NCBI RefSeq assembly: GCF_019297855.1
Contig: NZ_CP079194.1
Coordinates: forward strand, 2,157,501-2,221,500
DNA length: 64,000 nt
Reading direction: 5' to 3'
Source: Gymnodinialimonas ceratoperidinii
GTDB taxonomy: Bacteria; Pseudomonadota; Alphaproteobacteria; Rhodobacterales; Rhodobacteraceae
Shown: piece by piece, positions 1 through 10,134 of the stretch
How the letters are laid out: each line of letters opens with the position of its first letter
Position numbering within the stretch: the stretch's first letter is position 1
Position numbers and translations under genes: made by a program
The notes under the pieces: generated by a model
The model's input: the letters and a program-made list of their open reading frames with translations, nothing else
What the model was told of the DNA's origin: nothing
The model's database searches: none

Positions 1-2
1 GC

Positions 3-1016
3 CGCAGCTTCGCCGCCTGGTTCGAGCCGACGCACCACACGGTCGAGCCGACGGCGCAGTTCTTTGCCAACCGTTTCGGCGACATGGACTGGCGCATCGT
101 GACCCCGGATGTTTCGGCCTTCTTCGAGGGCGGCAAGCTGAGCTTCGCGCTCGACATGCCCCGCCCCGAGATGCCCGAAGACGCCCACGAGGATCTCTGG
201 ACCACCTACTTCTGCAACATCTTCAACCCGGCACGGCTGAAGGTGAACGCGATGACCTCGGAGATGCCGAAGAAATACTGGAAGAACCTGCCCGAAGCCG
301 CCTCGATCCCCGGCCTGATCGCGCAGGCCCCGACGCGCGCCCGCGAAATGGCCGAGGCCGCCCCGACCCTGCCACCGCTCCGCGCCGCGCGGGTGCAGGA
401 AGCCGCCGAGCGCGGCACCCATTGGGACGGCCCCTCGGAAGGCTTTGCCGCCGCCCTCGCCGGATGCCAGCGCTGCCACCTCTGCCACCATGCCACCCAG
501 GTCGTCCCCGGTATCGGGCCGGAGGCGGCCGATCTCATGATCGTGGGAGAGCAACCGGGCGACCGCGAGGATCTGGAAGGCGTGCCTTTCGTCGGTCCCG
601 CCGGTCAGGTCCTAACGCAGGCGATGGCGACGGCGGGCGTCAGCCGCGAGGGCGTCTACATGACCAATGCGGTCAAGCACTACAAGCATATCGTGCGCGG
701 CAAGCGTCGCATTCACCAAAGCCCGAACCGCGACGAGATCCAGCACTGCCAGTTCTGGCTCGATGCCGAGGTCGGGCGGGTAAAACCGAAGATGATCGTG
801 GCCCTCGGCGCGACGGCGGCGCTGTCCCTGACGGGCCGCAACGGCCCGATGAAAACGCGCCGCGGGACGGTGGAGCCGGGGCGTCTGGGCGTGCCGGTGC
901 TGATCACCTACCACCCCGCCTATGTCCTGCGCCTGCGCGATCAGGCGGCACAGGACGCAGCACGCGCGGCGCTCTCAGCAGACCTCGCGACCGCATGGAA
1001 GCAGCAGGCGGCCTGA
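3..1016 (+). CDS. UdgX family uracil-DNA glycosylase with N-terminal DUF4130-type domain (5' partial)
   Basis: Removes uracil from DNA; UdgX enzymes become covalently linked to the abasic site through a histidine. The frame is open from base 3, so the gene begins outside the window; the ATG at 84 is internal. Counting from that ATG, the first ~75 residues belong to a DUF4130-like domain. A short cysteine cluster at C128-C131-C134 follows and may ligate the Fe-S cluster of this superfamily. The glycosylase motif GEQPGD is at 155-160, and the UdgX-specific loop KRRIHQ at 207-212 has H211 as the expected covalent histidine. The DUF4130-UdgX fusion is a recognised arrangement. Ordinary uracil glycosylase families 4 and 5 lack the KRRIHQ loop, so UdgX is favoured. 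Confidence 0.88.
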   Translation, partial: RSFAAWFEPTHHTVEPTAQFFANRFGDMDWRIVTPDVSAFFEGGKLSFALDMPRPEMPEDAHEDLWTTYFCNIFNPARLKVNAMTSEMPKKYWKNLPEAASIPGLIAQAPTRAREMAEAAPTLPPLRAARVQEAAERGTHWDGPSEGFAAALAGCQRCHLCHHATQVVPGIGPEAADLMIVGEQPGDREDLEGVPFVGPAGQVLTQAMATAGVSREGVYMTNAVKHYKHIVRGKRRIHQSPNRDEIQHCQFWLDAEVGRVKPKMIVALGATAALSLTGRNGPMKTRRGTVEPGRLGVPVLITYHPAYVLRLRDQAAQDAARAALSADLATAWKQQAA

Positions 1017-1216
1017 GGCACGGCGCGCCTACGCCGCGGGTTTTCCTTATTTTTTTCAATTGGTTTGGACCCAAAACCCGCGCCTCGCGTTAAGGTTCTG
1101 ATAAATCTTCAGGAACACCCGATTCCATCTTGCGCGCGCATCCTTCCCCGGCCGCCCCTCGGCAGGGCTGGCGAAGGCCACCTTGCGCGCGCGTGATGCT
1201 GCCATAGGATGTCGAC

Positions 1217-2863
1217 ATGACCCAGAGCACAATCGACCGAACAATCGCCGTCATCGGCTTTGGCCCGCGCGGTCTGGGTGCGCTGGAGGCGCTCAGCATC
1301 GCGGCGAGGTCGGCCGAGACGCGCTTCCGGATCGATATCCTCGATCCCGGTGATGCGCTTGGCGCGGGCCCGAACTTCCATCCCGATGAAAGCCCCCTGT
1401 GCTTGCTGAACATCCCCGTGCGCGTGCTCGACATCGATCCCCCTGCCCTCGTGCAGCGGCTGATCCCGCCGTTCGACGCATGGTCCGGCACCACCAGCAC
1501 GGGCGAGGATTTTCCGCCCCGCCGCGATCTGGGCGCCTACATGACGGCGCGGCTGGAGGCGCTTTGCACCGTGTCGGAGCCCGTGTTCGAGACGCGGCGC
1601 CTCTGCGAGAAGGCCACCAAGCTTGCGCGTGACGCGGCGGGCTGCTGGATCATCACCGACGAGGGGCGCCACGGACCCTATGACGAGGTGCTGCTCTGCC
1701 CCGGCCAGCCGTCCACGAAGCCTGACCCGCAACTCGCGCGCTGGACCGACCATGCCGAGGCCCATGACCTGACCCTGATGACGGCGTATCCCGCCAAGGA
1801 CCTCGCGGAAGCAGCCGAGGGCTGGCAGGACGCGCAGGTGGCCATCCGGGGGCTCGGGCTCTCGACCCATGATGTGCTGCGGATGCTGACCCTCGGCCTT
1901 GGCGGCCGTTTCGAGGACGGGCGCTACATCCGCTCCGGCCGCGAGCCGCGTCACCTGCTGCCGTTCTCGCGCGATGGTCTGCCGCCGGCCCCGAAACCCG
2001 CGACTGCCGAGATCGACGCGCTCTACGACCCGACCCCGGACGAGAGGAAGGCCTTCGTCGCGGCCTTGGAAAAGGCTGTCGGCGAAAGCCCGGAGGCTGC
2101 GCTAAAGACAATATGCGACGCGCTCGAAAGCCCGGTCGGACGCATCGCATCGGCCCAAGGCGGGAACCAGACGCGCGCGGATATCACCGCTTGGTTGACC
2201 GCAGAGCGCGACGGCACGGCCGCGCCCGAAACCGACGACACGGTGGAGGCGCTGCGCACGACGATCGCGATGGCCCACGACCGCGCCGCGCCCACGACGG
2301 GCTATGTCGCCGGGCAGCTCTGGCGCAAACAGCAAAACGAGATCCGCAGCGCCTTCAACAGCACCGACGTGGCCGCCGAGACGGCAACGGCCTTGGTGAA
2401 GTTCGACGAAGGCATGAAGCGGTTCAGCTATGGCCCGCCGGTGCAGGCCTCCGAGCAGTTGCTTATGCTGATCGAGGACGGCCTCGTGAGCCTTCAGACC
2501 GTCGATGATCCCGATATCGCGCTGGACCCTGCGGGCTGGCGGCTGGTGGAGGGCGACGACGCCCTCCTTGCCCGCGTGATGATCGATGCGGTCCTGCCCA
2601 ATCCGGACCTCGCCCAGATCACCGCGCCCCTCTTTGTGGACGCCATCGACGAGGGCCTGATCACAGCCGTAGACGAAGGATTTGGCGCGCAAACGCGGCC
2701 CGACGGATCCCTCGTCACCCGCGACGGAGAGACCAGCGCGGGCCTTTGCCTGCTTGGGCGCATGTCCCTTGGCAGCGTGATCGCCACGGATTCCCTGCAC
2801 GATTGCTTTGGCGCCTCGACCCACCGTTGGGCCGAGGGCGTTCTGGCTCGGGCGCGCGGCTAG
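1217..2863 (+). CDS. FAD/NAD(P)-binding protein (NAD_binding_9 type)
   Basis: A 548-residue protein with an N-terminal Rossmann fold: the dinucleotide loop G14-F-G16-P-R-G19 follows a hydrophobic strand. The rest fits the large FAD/NAD(P)-binding family often annotated as hydroxyacylglutathione hydrolase-like or lysine N-monooxygenase-like. The substrate cannot be read from sequence. It stands alone on the plus strand, convergent with the bicupin gene 19 bp downstream, so no operon partner suggests a pathway. The start at 1217 lies soon after the previous gene and precedes the nucleotide loop by the usual distance. Confidence 0.7.
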   Translation: MTQSTIDRTIAVIGFGPRGLGALEALSIAARSAETRFRIDILDPGDALGAGPNFHPDESPLCLLNIPVRVLDIDPPALVQRLIPPFDAWSGTTSTGEDFPPRRDLGAYMTARLEALCTVSEPVFETRRLCEKATKLARDAAGCWIITDEGRHGPYDEVLLCPGQPSTKPDPQLARWTDHAEAHDLTLMTAYPAKDLAEAAEGWQDAQVAIRGLGLSTHDVLRMLTLGLGGRFEDGRYIRSGREPRHLLPFSRDGLPPAPKPATAEIDALYDPTPDERKAFVAALEKAVGESPEAALKTICDALESPVGRIASAQGGNQTRADITAWLTAERDGTAAPETDDTVEALRTTIAMAHDRAAPTTGYVAGQLWRKQQNEIRSAFNSTDVAAETATALVKFDEGMKRFSYGPPVQASEQLLMLIEDGLVSLQTVDDPDIALDPAGWRLVEGDDALLARVMIDAVLPNPDLAQITAPLFVDAIDEGLITAVDEGFGAQTRPDGSLVTRDGETSAGLCLLGRMSLGSVIATDSLHDCFGASTHRWAEGVLARARG

Positions 2864-2882
2864 ACGTGGGCCACTACCGCTC

Positions 2883-3857
2883 TCACGAAAGCGGCATGGT
2901 CGCGCCCGGCGCGTCCTCGGTGCGGCGCACACGGTAGAGGCTCGCCTCTCCCGACATCGCCGGGGTCAGGCTGTGGGTGAGGCCCACGGGAACGTTGCAG
3001 GTGTCGCCGGGGTTCAGCACGCTTTCGCCGCCGTCCCACGACAGCCGCCAATGGCCGCGCATCGGCATCAGAACCTCGGGCGCCTCGTTGGTGTGCGACC
3101 CATCCACGGAGCCGCGGGTGAGGAACTCCACCTCGAATCCGGGGCGGTCGCGAAGGATCGCATCTGCGCCGATGACCTTGGCCGGCTGATGGTCCGCCAG
3201 AGCCATGAGGTCCCAGTAGCGCGCGACGTAGTTCGGCACGACCTCCGCCGTTGTCGGCTCGGGATATGCGGCAAGCTCGGCCTCGGTCAGGGTCGGCATC
3301 GGCTTGACCCCCTCGGGCAGCGCCTCGCCCTTCTTGGTGTCGTAAAGCCGGCCCGTCTCGGCCAGAACCAGCCCGTGATCGCGCGCGTCCTCGATCACCT
3401 GCGGCGCCCAGAGCACGCCGCCGCCGGCATCGTCGCCGCCCAGAACCGCCATGATCATCCCGTAATCGGTGCCGATATTCTCGAACCCGCGGAAAATGCC
3501 GGTGGGAATGTTGATGATGTCGCCCTCTTCCAGCGTCACTTCCCCGGCGTCGCCCCACCGGCCCCAGAAGAAGCGCCAGCGGCCCTTCAGGACGAAGAAC
3601 ACCTCCGCCGTGCGGTGCGAATGCAGGGAGTTGCGGCATTTGGGCGGCTGACCTGCCGCGCCGATGTTGAAGCCGATCTTGTCCGCGATGTGGACGTGCT
3701 GATCGGGCGACTCGCTCACCCCGCCGCCGATGATCGTGAAGTTCTCCTTCTGGTCGCTGCCGGGGGTATGGGCATCGATGAAAGCGGTCTTGCAGGGGCG
3801 CAATTCGCCGTAGCGGACGATGTTGCGTTCCATCTCGGCCGGGGTGGTCTGGGTCAT
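2883..3857 (-). CDS. Bicupin domain protein
   Basis: A 324-residue protein with two cupin barrels. The first carries H79-x-H81-x3-E85 in front of a strand ending in a VLKG turn, typical metal ligands. The second has H255, E258/E261 and a later H295. A double cupin of this length resembles oxalate-decarboxylase-like or gentisate-dioxygenase-like proteins, but neither activity can be assigned. The gene is transcribed away from the cyclic-nucleotide phosphodiesterase gene, sharing the ~240-bp intergenic region at 3858-4098, where I could not single out a regulatory site. Confidence 0.7.
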   Translation of the reverse strand: MTQTTPAEMERNIVRYGELRPCKTAFIDAHTPGSDQKENFTIIGGGVSESPDQHVHIADKIGFNIGAAGQPPKCRNSLHSHRTAEVFFVLKGRWRFFWGRWGDAGEVTLEEGDIINIPTGIFRGFENIGTDYGMIMAVLGGDDAGGGVLWAPQVIEDARDHGLVLAETGRLYDTKKGEALPEGVKPMPTLTEAELAAYPEPTTAEVVPNYVARYWDLMALADHQPAKVIGADAILRDRPGFEVEFLTRGSVDGSHTNEAPEVLMPMRGHWRLSWDGGESVLNPGDTCNVPVGLTHSLTPAMSGEASLYRVRRTEDAPGATMPLS

Positions 3858-4098
3858 GGCGTCCTCATCTGGTCAACGGTCATACACGCGGCGATTCCCG
3901 CGTCTTCCATGCCACGCTACTCGGCATTGCAGGCGCCATAAAGCGATTTTGCATTCGTATTCACATTTGCAATCAAAGCCCAACGCCACGCCTTCGCGCA
4001 GGCGATGGATTGCCGCTTGCGGCGATTGACATGGAATCATCACTTTGAGTTGGCGCGGTTGCTGCTAGGCTCGACGGGTCACAAAGAGGAGATACCCG

Positions 4099-6063
4099 AT
4101 GCCCATCATTCTCGACCGTCGCGGCTTTCTGGCGACCAGCGCCAGTGCCACCGTCATCGCCCTGCACCCCTTCTCGGTCCACGCCCAGGCCAACCAGGCG
4201 CATCTGAGGATCATGGAGACGACGGATATCCACGTCCACGTCTACCCCTATGATTACTACGGCGACCGCCCTGTCGACACCGTGGGCCTCGCGCGCACCG
4301 CGAGCCTGATCAAGGGCGTGCGGGACGAGGCGACCAACTCGATCCTGCTCGACAACGGCGACTTCCTGCAGGGCAACCCGATGGGCGATTACATGGCCTA
4401 CGAGCGCGGCATGTCCGAGGGCGACAGCCACCCGATCATCACCGCGATGAACACGCTCGGTTTCGATGCCTCGACGCTCGGCAACCACGAGTTCAACTAC
4501 GGGCTGAACTTCCTGATGAACTCGCTTGCGGGTTCCGGCTTCCCCGTGGTCTGCGCCAATGTCGCCACCGAGATGGGCGCCTCGCCCACCGAGGACACGA
4601 CGCTGGTGCCGCCTTACGTGATCCTCGACCGCGAAATCACCGATGGGGCCGGAGAAACGCATCCGATCCGCATCGGCGTGATCGGCTTCGTGCCGCCGCA
4701 GATCATGACATGGGACCGCCGCCACCTCGAAGGCAACGTCATGGCCCGCGACATCGTCGAGACGGCGCGCGCCTACGTGCCGCAGATGCGCGAGGCCGGC
4801 GCCGACATTGTCATCGCCCTCTCGCACTCGGGAATCGGCCCGGCCGATCACACCGAAGGGATGGAGAACGCCAGCGTGCCGCTCGCCGCCGTCGAAGGCA
4901 TCGACGCGATCCTGACAGGCCACCATCACCGCGTCTTCCCCGGCCCCGATTACGCCGACGCCCCGGGCGTCGATTCGGAGGCGGGCACGATCATGGGCAC
5001 GCCCGCCGTCATGGCCGGCTTCTGGGGCAGCCACATGGGCCTCGTCGACCTGATGCTGGAACGTGACGGCAACGCCTGGCGCGTGGCCTCCCACACGTCC
5101 GAAGCCCGGCCGATCTCGCGCCGCGAGGAAGACCGCTCCGTCACCGCGCTGGTGGAAAGCGACGAAGAGGTGCTGGCCTCGGTACGCGAGGAGCACGAGG
5201 CGACGCTCGACTACGTCCGCCGCGCGGTGGGCGAGACCGACGCGCCGCTGCATAGCTACTTCGCGCTGGTGGCCGATGATCCCTCGGTCCAGATCGTCTC
5301 CAACGCCCAGACCTGGTACATCGGCCAGATGATGGAGGGGACCGAGCACGAAGGCCTGCCGATCCTGTCGGCCGCGGCCCCCTTCAAGGCCGGCGGTCGT
5401 GGAGGGCCCGAGTATTACACCGAGGTGGAAACCGGCCCGGTGGCGATCAAGAACGTCTCGGACCTCTACCTCTACCCGAACACCGTACGCGCGGTGCGGG
5501 TGACGGGCGCCGAGGTCCGCGAATGGCTGGAGCGTTCGGCGGGCATGTTCAACCAGATCACCCCCGGCGAGGCCGACCAGGTGCTGCTGAACCCCGATTT
5601 CCCCTCCTACAACTTCGACGTAATCGACGGGGTGTCCTACCAAATCGACCTCAGCCAGCCGAGCCGGTACAACAATGACGGCGAAGTCGTGAACCCCGAC
5701 GCGCACCGCATCGTCAACCTGATGTACGACGGCGCGCCGATCGACCCGGAGGCAGAGTTCATCATCGCCACCAACAACTACCGCGCCGGCGGCGGCGGCC
5801 ATTTCCCCGGCGCCTCGCCCGAGACGGTGATCTTCGAGGGCCCCGACACCAACCGCGACGTGATCGTGCGCTACATTGTCGAGCAAGGCACCATCAGCCC
5901 CTCGGCCGATGCCAACTGGACCTTCGCGCCGATGCCCGACACCACCGTTCTGTTCGATACCGGTCCAGCGGCCGAGGGCTATATCGACAGCGTCGAGGGC
6001 GTCTCGATCGAGCCTGCGGGCGACGGTCCGGACGGCTTCGCACGGTATCGCATCACGCTCTGA
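4099..6063 (+). CDS. cpdB: Bifunctional 2',3'-cyclic-nucleotide 2'-phosphodiesterase / 3'-nucleotidase
   Basis: Periplasmic metallophosphoesterase that opens 2',3'-cyclic nucleotides from RNA breakdown and then removes the 3' phosphate, allowing nucleoside and phosphate scavenging. The N-terminus is a Tat-like signal (DRRGF, hydrophobic stretch, then A-Q-A). Metallophosphatase motifs appear in order: D43-I-H45, N86-G-D88, GNHE at 128-131 and GHHHR at 274-278, followed by the C-terminal 5'-nucleotidase domain. The length of 654 residues is normal for CpdB. An AAAGAGGAG ribosome-binding site precedes the ATG, and a strong terminator follows at 6084. Confidence 0.9.
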   Translation: MPIILDRRGFLATSASATVIALHPFSVHAQANQAHLRIMETTDIHVHVYPYDYYGDRPVDTVGLARTASLIKGVRDEATNSILLDNGDFLQGNPMGDYMAYERGMSEGDSHPIITAMNTLGFDASTLGNHEFNYGLNFLMNSLAGSGFPVVCANVATEMGASPTEDTTLVPPYVILDREITDGAGETHPIRIGVIGFVPPQIMTWDRRHLEGNVMARDIVETARAYVPQMREAGADIVIALSHSGIGPADHTEGMENASVPLAAVEGIDAILTGHHHRVFPGPDYADAPGVDSEAGTIMGTPAVMAGFWGSHMGLVDLMLERDGNAWRVASHTSEARPISRREEDRSVTALVESDEEVLASVREEHEATLDYVRRAVGETDAPLHSYFALVADDPSVQIVSNAQTWYIGQMMEGTEHEGLPILSAAAPFKAGGRGGPEYYTEVETGPVAIKNVSDLYLYPNTVRAVRVTGAEVREWLERSAGMFNQITPGEADQVLLNPDFPSYNFDVIDGVSYQIDLSQPSRYNNDGEVVNPDAHRIVNLMYDGAPIDPEAEFIIATNNYRAGGGGHFPGASPETVIFEGPDTNRDVIVRYIVEQGTISPSADANWTFAPMPDTTVLFDTGPAAEGYIDSVEGVSIEPAGDGPDGFARYRITL

Positions 6064-6083
6064 TCGCGTCACAGTGCATTCAA

Positions 6084-6119
6084 CCCCACCGCCTTCCTCG
6101 GGCGGTGGGGTATTCTTTT
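6084..6119 (+). terminator. Intrinsic terminator after cpdB
   Basis: A perfect 10-bp stem (CCCCACCGCC with GGCGGTGGGG), a 7-nt loop and a T-rich tail lie 20 bp after the stop of the phosphodiesterase gene. The convergent oxidoreductase gene ends at 6137, so the hairpin sits between the two 3' ends. Confidence 0.85.
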
Positions 6120-6136
6120 CACGGTCTCGCGTCGGT

Positions 6137-7162
6137 CTAGGCCGCCCCAAGCTGGACGGCATGGCCCGAGCCTTCGCCACGCCGCGCCGGGGTGACGTTA
6201 ACCACGACAGCCCCCTTCTTGCGGCCGCTATCCACATGACGATGCGCGGCGCGCATGTCCGCGAAATCGAAGCAACGGTCGATCACCGGCTGCAAATCTC
6301 CGGTCTCCGCAAGGTCCACGACGGCTTGCAGGATGGCCCGGTCCTCGCTGGCGACGCCGCTCACGAACTTGCGGCGATAGAACAGGGCTTTCAGCGCGCC
6401 GAAGATCATGTCCGACGCCTTCCCAGTCACCATCACCATGCGCCCCGTGGGCCGCAACGCATGGCGCGCGCGGTGGAAGGGGGCCGTGCCGACGGTATCG
6501 ACCACCACATCGTATCGCGCGCCTTCGCGGGTGAAATCACGCGTCGTATAGTCGATCACCGCATCCGCGCCCAAGGCCCGCACCATCGCCGCATTGCGGC
6601 CCGAGGTGACCGCCGTGACGCGGGCGCCCAGATGCTTCGCAATCTGCACGCTGGCCGAGCCGACAGCCCCGGACGCCCCGTTGATCAGGACCTCTTCGTC
6701 AGCCTTGATCCCGGCCTTGTTAACCAGAAAATCATAGGCGGCCGTGCCTCCGAATGGCAGCGCTGTGGCGGCCTCGAAGCTGAGGCTCTCCGGCTTCATC
6801 ACCAGTTTCCCGTCCTCCGGCAGGACGATATATTCCGCGTGGGCTCCGAAATCCGCGCCGGGAAATCCGATGACCGCATCGCCCGGCGCGTAGCGGGTGA
6901 CCTTCGCGCCCACCGCCTCGACCACGCCCGCGAATTCGGTGCCGAGCACCTTCTTGCGCGGGCCGGTGATGCCGAAGAACAAGCGCCCCGCAAGCCCCAT
7001 GCCGCGCGGCATCTGCATGCTGCGCGCGCGCCAGTCGCCGCTGCTGACGGTGGTGGCATGCACGCGGATCAGCACCTCGTGTTCCTTGGGGGTCGGCTTG
7101 GGCAAAGACACCTCGGTGAGGACATCGGGGGAGCCATATTGCTTGTAGGTAAATGCACGCAT
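6137..7162 (-). CDS. NAD(P)-dependent zinc-independent MDR oxidoreductase (quinone-reductase-like)
   Basis: A 341-residue medium-chain dehydrogenase/reductase. The N-terminal GroES-like domain (about 1-125) lacks the zinc-binding cysteines of true alcohol dehydrogenases. The Rossmann nucleotide loop is the NGASGAVGSA segment near residue 160. The family reduces quinones, enones or similar electrophiles with NAD(P)H; the substrate is unknown. It is divergent from the LysR gene at 7277, the usual arrangement in which the regulator controls its neighbour. An AAGGAG-type ribosome-binding site precedes the start. Confidence 0.8.
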   Translation of the reverse strand: MRAFTYKQYGSPDVLTEVSLPKPTPKEHEVLIRVHATTVSSGDWRARSMQMPRGMGLAGRLFFGITGPRKKVLGTEFAGVVEAVGAKVTRYAPGDAVIGFPGADFGAHAEYIVLPEDGKLVMKPESLSFEAATALPFGGTAAYDFLVNKAGIKADEEVLINGASGAVGSASVQIAKHLGARVTAVTSGRNAAMVRALGADAVIDYTTRDFTREGARYDVVVDTVGTAPFHRARHALRPTGRMVMVTGKASDMIFGALKALFYRRKFVSGVASEDRAILQAVVDLAETGDLQPVIDRCFDFADMRAAHRHVDSGRKKGAVVVNVTPARRGEGSGHAVQLGAA

Positions 7163-7262
7163 GAGTTTCTCCTTTCGCGGTGGAATGACGGCCCTGCGGC
7201 CTGATGGAGAGCGGTGTAGCGCGGCGGATCACTCATGCGAATTGACCAATGTTCTACTTTTG

Positions 7263-7272
7263 ATATGCATAT
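7263..7272. promoter_or_regulatory. Palindrome in LysR/MDR divergent promoter
   Basis: ATATGCATAT is a perfect 10-bp palindrome immediately upstream of the preferred LysR start (7277), between two divergent genes. It could be part of a LysR-type operator; this rests on position and symmetry only. If the upstream ATG at 7235 were the real start, the palindrome would be inside the coding sequence. Confidence 0.3.
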
Positions 7273-7276
7273 TCGT

Positions 7277-8164
7277 ATGGATTGGCGCGCGGTGAAATTC
7301 GATTGGAACAAGGCCCGGGCCTTCCTCGTGACGGCTGAAGAGGGCTCGCTCTCCGCCGCGGCGCGGGCCCTGGGCATGGCGCAGCCGACCCTCGGGCGAC
7401 AGGTGGACGGGCTGGAGCAGGAGCTTGGCATCGCCCTTTTCGAAAGGGTCGGCCGCGGGTTGACCCTGACCCCCGGCGGGATGGAACTCTTGGAACACGT
7501 GCGCGCCATGGGGGAAGCGGCGGGGCACGTCTCCCTCACCGCGCTCGGCCAATCGCAGGCGCTGGAGGGCCGCATCAGCATCTCGGCCAGCGAGACCTAC
7601 GCCGCCGTTCTGCTGCCGCCGATCGTGGCCAAGCTGCGCCGCGAGGAGCCGGGGATCGAGGTGGAGATCGTGGTGGCCAACCACGCCAGCGATCTGCTGC
7701 GGCGCGAGGCCGATATCGCAGTCCGCAACTTTCGCCCGACCGAGCCCGACCTGATCGCCCGCAAGATCGGCATGGCCGACGCCGTGCTCTTCGCCGCGCC
7801 CTCCTACCTCGCGGGACTGGGGCACCCGAAAACGCCCTTCGACCTGAGGCGCGCCAACTTCGTCAACATGGATCGATCCGGCGGCTTGATGAAGGGCCTC
7901 AACACCCTCGGCCTTGGGTTGACGGAGGCGAATTTCCCCCTGTTTACCGAGAGTTACATCGTGATGTGGGAGCTAGTAAAACAAGGTTGCGCCATTGGCA
8001 TACTCGATGCGGTGATCGGCGATGCAGACCCCGCCGTGGCGCGAGTGCTGCCGGATCTGGAGCCGCTCTCCTTCCCGATCTGGCTCGTTGCCCACCGCGA
8101 GGTGACAACCAGCCGTCGCATCCGCCGGGTCTATGATTTCCTGACCGAAGAGCTCTCCCGCTGA
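7277..8164 (+). CDS. LysR family transcriptional regulator
   Basis: A regulator of about 295 residues with an N-terminal winged helix-turn-helix (FDWNKARAFLVTAEEGSLSA followed by AARALGMAQPTLGRQV) and a C-terminal periplasmic-binding-protein-like effector domain. The ATG at 7277 is chosen over 7235 because roseobacter relatives, as I remember them, begin with an MxWxxVKFDW-type sequence, and because it leaves the palindrome at 7263 in the promoter. It likely controls the divergent MDR oxidoreductase. The effector is unknown. Confidence 0.85.
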   Translation: MDWRAVKFDWNKARAFLVTAEEGSLSAAARALGMAQPTLGRQVDGLEQELGIALFERVGRGLTLTPGGMELLEHVRAMGEAAGHVSLTALGQSQALEGRISISASETYAAVLLPPIVAKLRREEPGIEVEIVVANHASDLLRREADIAVRNFRPTEPDLIARKIGMADAVLFAAPSYLAGLGHPKTPFDLRRANFVNMDRSGGLMKGLNTLGLGLTEANFPLFTESYIVMWELVKQGCAIGILDAVIGDADPAVARVLPDLEPLSFPIWLVAHREVTTSRRIRRVYDFLTEELSR

Positions 8165-8219
8165 AGCGCACCGACGATCCCCCCGTGCCTTTCTTGATGC
8201 CCCGGTCTAACCTGCCGCC

Positions 8220-9590
8220 ATGACACATTCCGATCTCTATACCGCCGGCTCCGACGCGGCCCGCGCGCCCCGTTTTCGCCAACGTCTGGAAAAGCTTCTC
8301 TCCTTCCGGACCGACGTCACCGATCCCGCCGCTGCCCCGCAGTTGGACGCCTATCTGGCCCACGTGACGGAATGGTTAACGGCGTTAGGATTTGCCTGCG
8401 AGCGGCTGGAGGCCGACGGATTTCCCTTCCTCCTCGCCAAGCGCGTCGAGGGCGCGGGCTTGCCGACGATCCTCAGCTATTCCCACGGCGACGTGGTGCC
8501 CGGGATGGAAGGCCGCTGGCGCGACGGGCTGGACCCTTGGGCGCTGACGGAACGGGGAGAGGATTGGTTCGGGCGCGGCATTGCCGACAACAAGGGCCAG
8601 TTCTTGGTGAACCTGACGGCGCTGGAAACCGTGCTCGCGCAACGGGGCGCCTTGGGGGCGAATGTCACCTGGATCATCGAGATGGGCGAGGAAGTGGGCT
8701 CGCCCGGTCTGGCCGCGTTCTGCGAGACCTACAGGGAAGAGCTTGCCGCCGATCTGCTCTTGGCCTCGGACGGGCCGCGCGTCTCGGCCGAGCGCGCGAC
8801 GCTCTTCCTCGGCGCCCGCGGCGGGGCCACCTTCCGGCTGGACCTCGAACACCGCGAGGCGGGACGGCATTCCGGCAACTTCGGCGGCGCGTTGCGCAAT
8901 CCCGCGATCGAGATGGCCCATGCGCTAACCAGCATCACCGATCGCAATGGCGCGCTGCAAATTCCCGACTGGACGCCGGGCCATATCCCGCAAGCGACGC
9001 GCGATGCGTTAACGGGGTTAACCCCTGCCGGCGGCGCCGTGGATGCCGATTGGGGCGTGCCGGGACTGACGCCGGCCGAACGCATCCACGCCTGGTCCTC
9101 GGCGGAGGTTCTGGCGATGCACGCAGGCGACCCGCCGGCCCCGGTCAACGCGATCCCGCCGCGCGCCTCGGCCTGGGTGCAATTGCGCTTCGCCCCCGGA
9201 ACCGACGCGTCGGGGTTGGAAACCGCGCTGCGCGATCATCTGGATGCGGGCGGTTTTGGCGACGTTCAGATCACGCAGGAAGGCCCGTTCTTCGCCGCCA
9301 GCCGGACGCCTGTGGACCATCCGGTCGCACAGCTCGTCGCGCAGGCCATTACCGAAGGAACCGGCACGGCGCCGGTGATCCTGCCCTCGCTCGGCGGCTC
9401 GCTGCCCAATGATATCTTCCGCGACGGGCTCGGCCTGCCGACGGTCTGGGTGCCCCATTCCTATCCCGATTGCTCCCAACATGCACCGGATGAGCATTTG
9501 CCAAAGAGCCTGCTGCAAGACGCGACCGGCGTGATGAGCGTGGTCCTGGGCGCCTTGGCCGGACGCACGCCAGAGGAATTTCGCGGCTAG
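8220..9590 (+). CDS. M20 family metallopeptidase
   Basis: A 456-residue zinc peptidase or deacylase of the M20 (carboxypeptidase G2/dipeptidase) family. The metal site is visible as SHGD with H89 and D91, the bridging aspartate in IADNKG (D123), and the E157-E158 pair in MGEEVG. The dimerisation domain occupies the middle third. The full length fits M20 dipeptidase-like enzymes. It lies 55 bp after the LysR gene on the same strand and may be cotranscribed, but no metabolic partner reveals the substrate. Confidence 0.85.
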   Translation: MTHSDLYTAGSDAARAPRFRQRLEKLLSFRTDVTDPAAAPQLDAYLAHVTEWLTALGFACERLEADGFPFLLAKRVEGAGLPTILSYSHGDVVPGMEGRWRDGLDPWALTERGEDWFGRGIADNKGQFLVNLTALETVLAQRGALGANVTWIIEMGEEVGSPGLAAFCETYREELAADLLLASDGPRVSAERATLFLGARGGATFRLDLEHREAGRHSGNFGGALRNPAIEMAHALTSITDRNGALQIPDWTPGHIPQATRDALTGLTPAGGAVDADWGVPGLTPAERIHAWSSAEVLAMHAGDPPAPVNAIPPRASAWVQLRFAPGTDASGLETALRDHLDAGGFGDVQITQEGPFFAASRTPVDHPVAQLVAQAITEGTGTAPVILPSLGGSLPNDIFRDGLGLPTVWVPHSYPDCSQHAPDEHLPKSLLQDATGVMSVVLGALAGRTPEEFRG

Positions 9591-9597
9591 TCCCGCC

Positions 9598-10134
9598 TCA
9601 CCCGCCGCGCCAGTCGGTCAGCGCGGGATTGTCCGGCTCAGACGGCCCCGCAGGATCCGGCGCACTATTGCGACGGCGCAAGAGGCCCCCCAGACGTGCG
9701 CGGAGACCGCGGCGCGGCGCGGCGCTCCCCTCCGGCGCCGCCCCGCGGGTGTAATGCAACTCACGCGCGCCGAAGTAGAAACTGACAATGGCGCCGAGCA
9801 GCCACCAGAGCGGTTCCGGCACCTCCTGCAGCCCCGACATGCGCTCGGCAAAGCCTTGCGGCTCGGCCATGGCGTAGATGAACAGCCCAAGGGTGCCGAG
9901 GGCGAGCATCGGACGCGGCAGACGGTTAAGTCCGTTAACCATTCGGTCGAACCAGCCCGTGCCTGCGTGTTCGAACTCCGCACTCGCGCTGTCGAGCGTG
10001 GCCTGATGAATATCAGCTGCCAGCTCCATCGCGCGGGTGGCATTTGGCACGAAAACCTCGGAGAGGCCCTCCGCCGCCTCGCCGATCCCCTCCACCGTGC
10101 TGCTGCCGCCCAAGGCGCGTTCAATCAGTCCCAT
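9598..10134 (-). CDS. GTA-type holin (3TM holin family)
   Basis: A 178-residue protein resembling the holin family paired with the gene transfer agent endolysin in Rhodobacterales. Hydrophobic helices are clear at about 74-90 and 108-122, with an amphipathic N-terminus and a basic, proline-rich tail. It would permeabilise the inner membrane so that the muramidase encoded just upstream can reach the wall. Its start overlaps the endolysin end by 10 bp, implying translational coupling. No GTA capsid or tail genes are in the window; in Rhodobacter capsulatus the lysis pair is likewise separate from the structural cluster. Confidence 0.8.
   Translation of the reverse strand: MGLIERALGGSSTVEGIGEAAEGLSEVFVPNATRAMELAADIHQATLDSASAEFEHAGTGWFDRMVNGLNRLPRPMLALGTLGLFIYAMAEPQGFAERMSGLQEVPEPLWWLLGAIVSFYFGARELHYTRGAAPEGSAAPRRGLRARLGGLLRRRNSAPDPAGPSEPDNPALTDWRGG

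Noticed and set aside
3973..6237. A 754-residue minus-strand frame opposite the cyclic-nucleotide phosphodiesterase
   Set aside because: Antisense to a gene with complete catalytic motifs and a terminator; no protein features of its own.
9926..9938. CtrA-like pair TTAA-N5-TTAA inside the holin gene
   Set aside because: The spacing is 5 and not 7, and the site is inside coding sequence.
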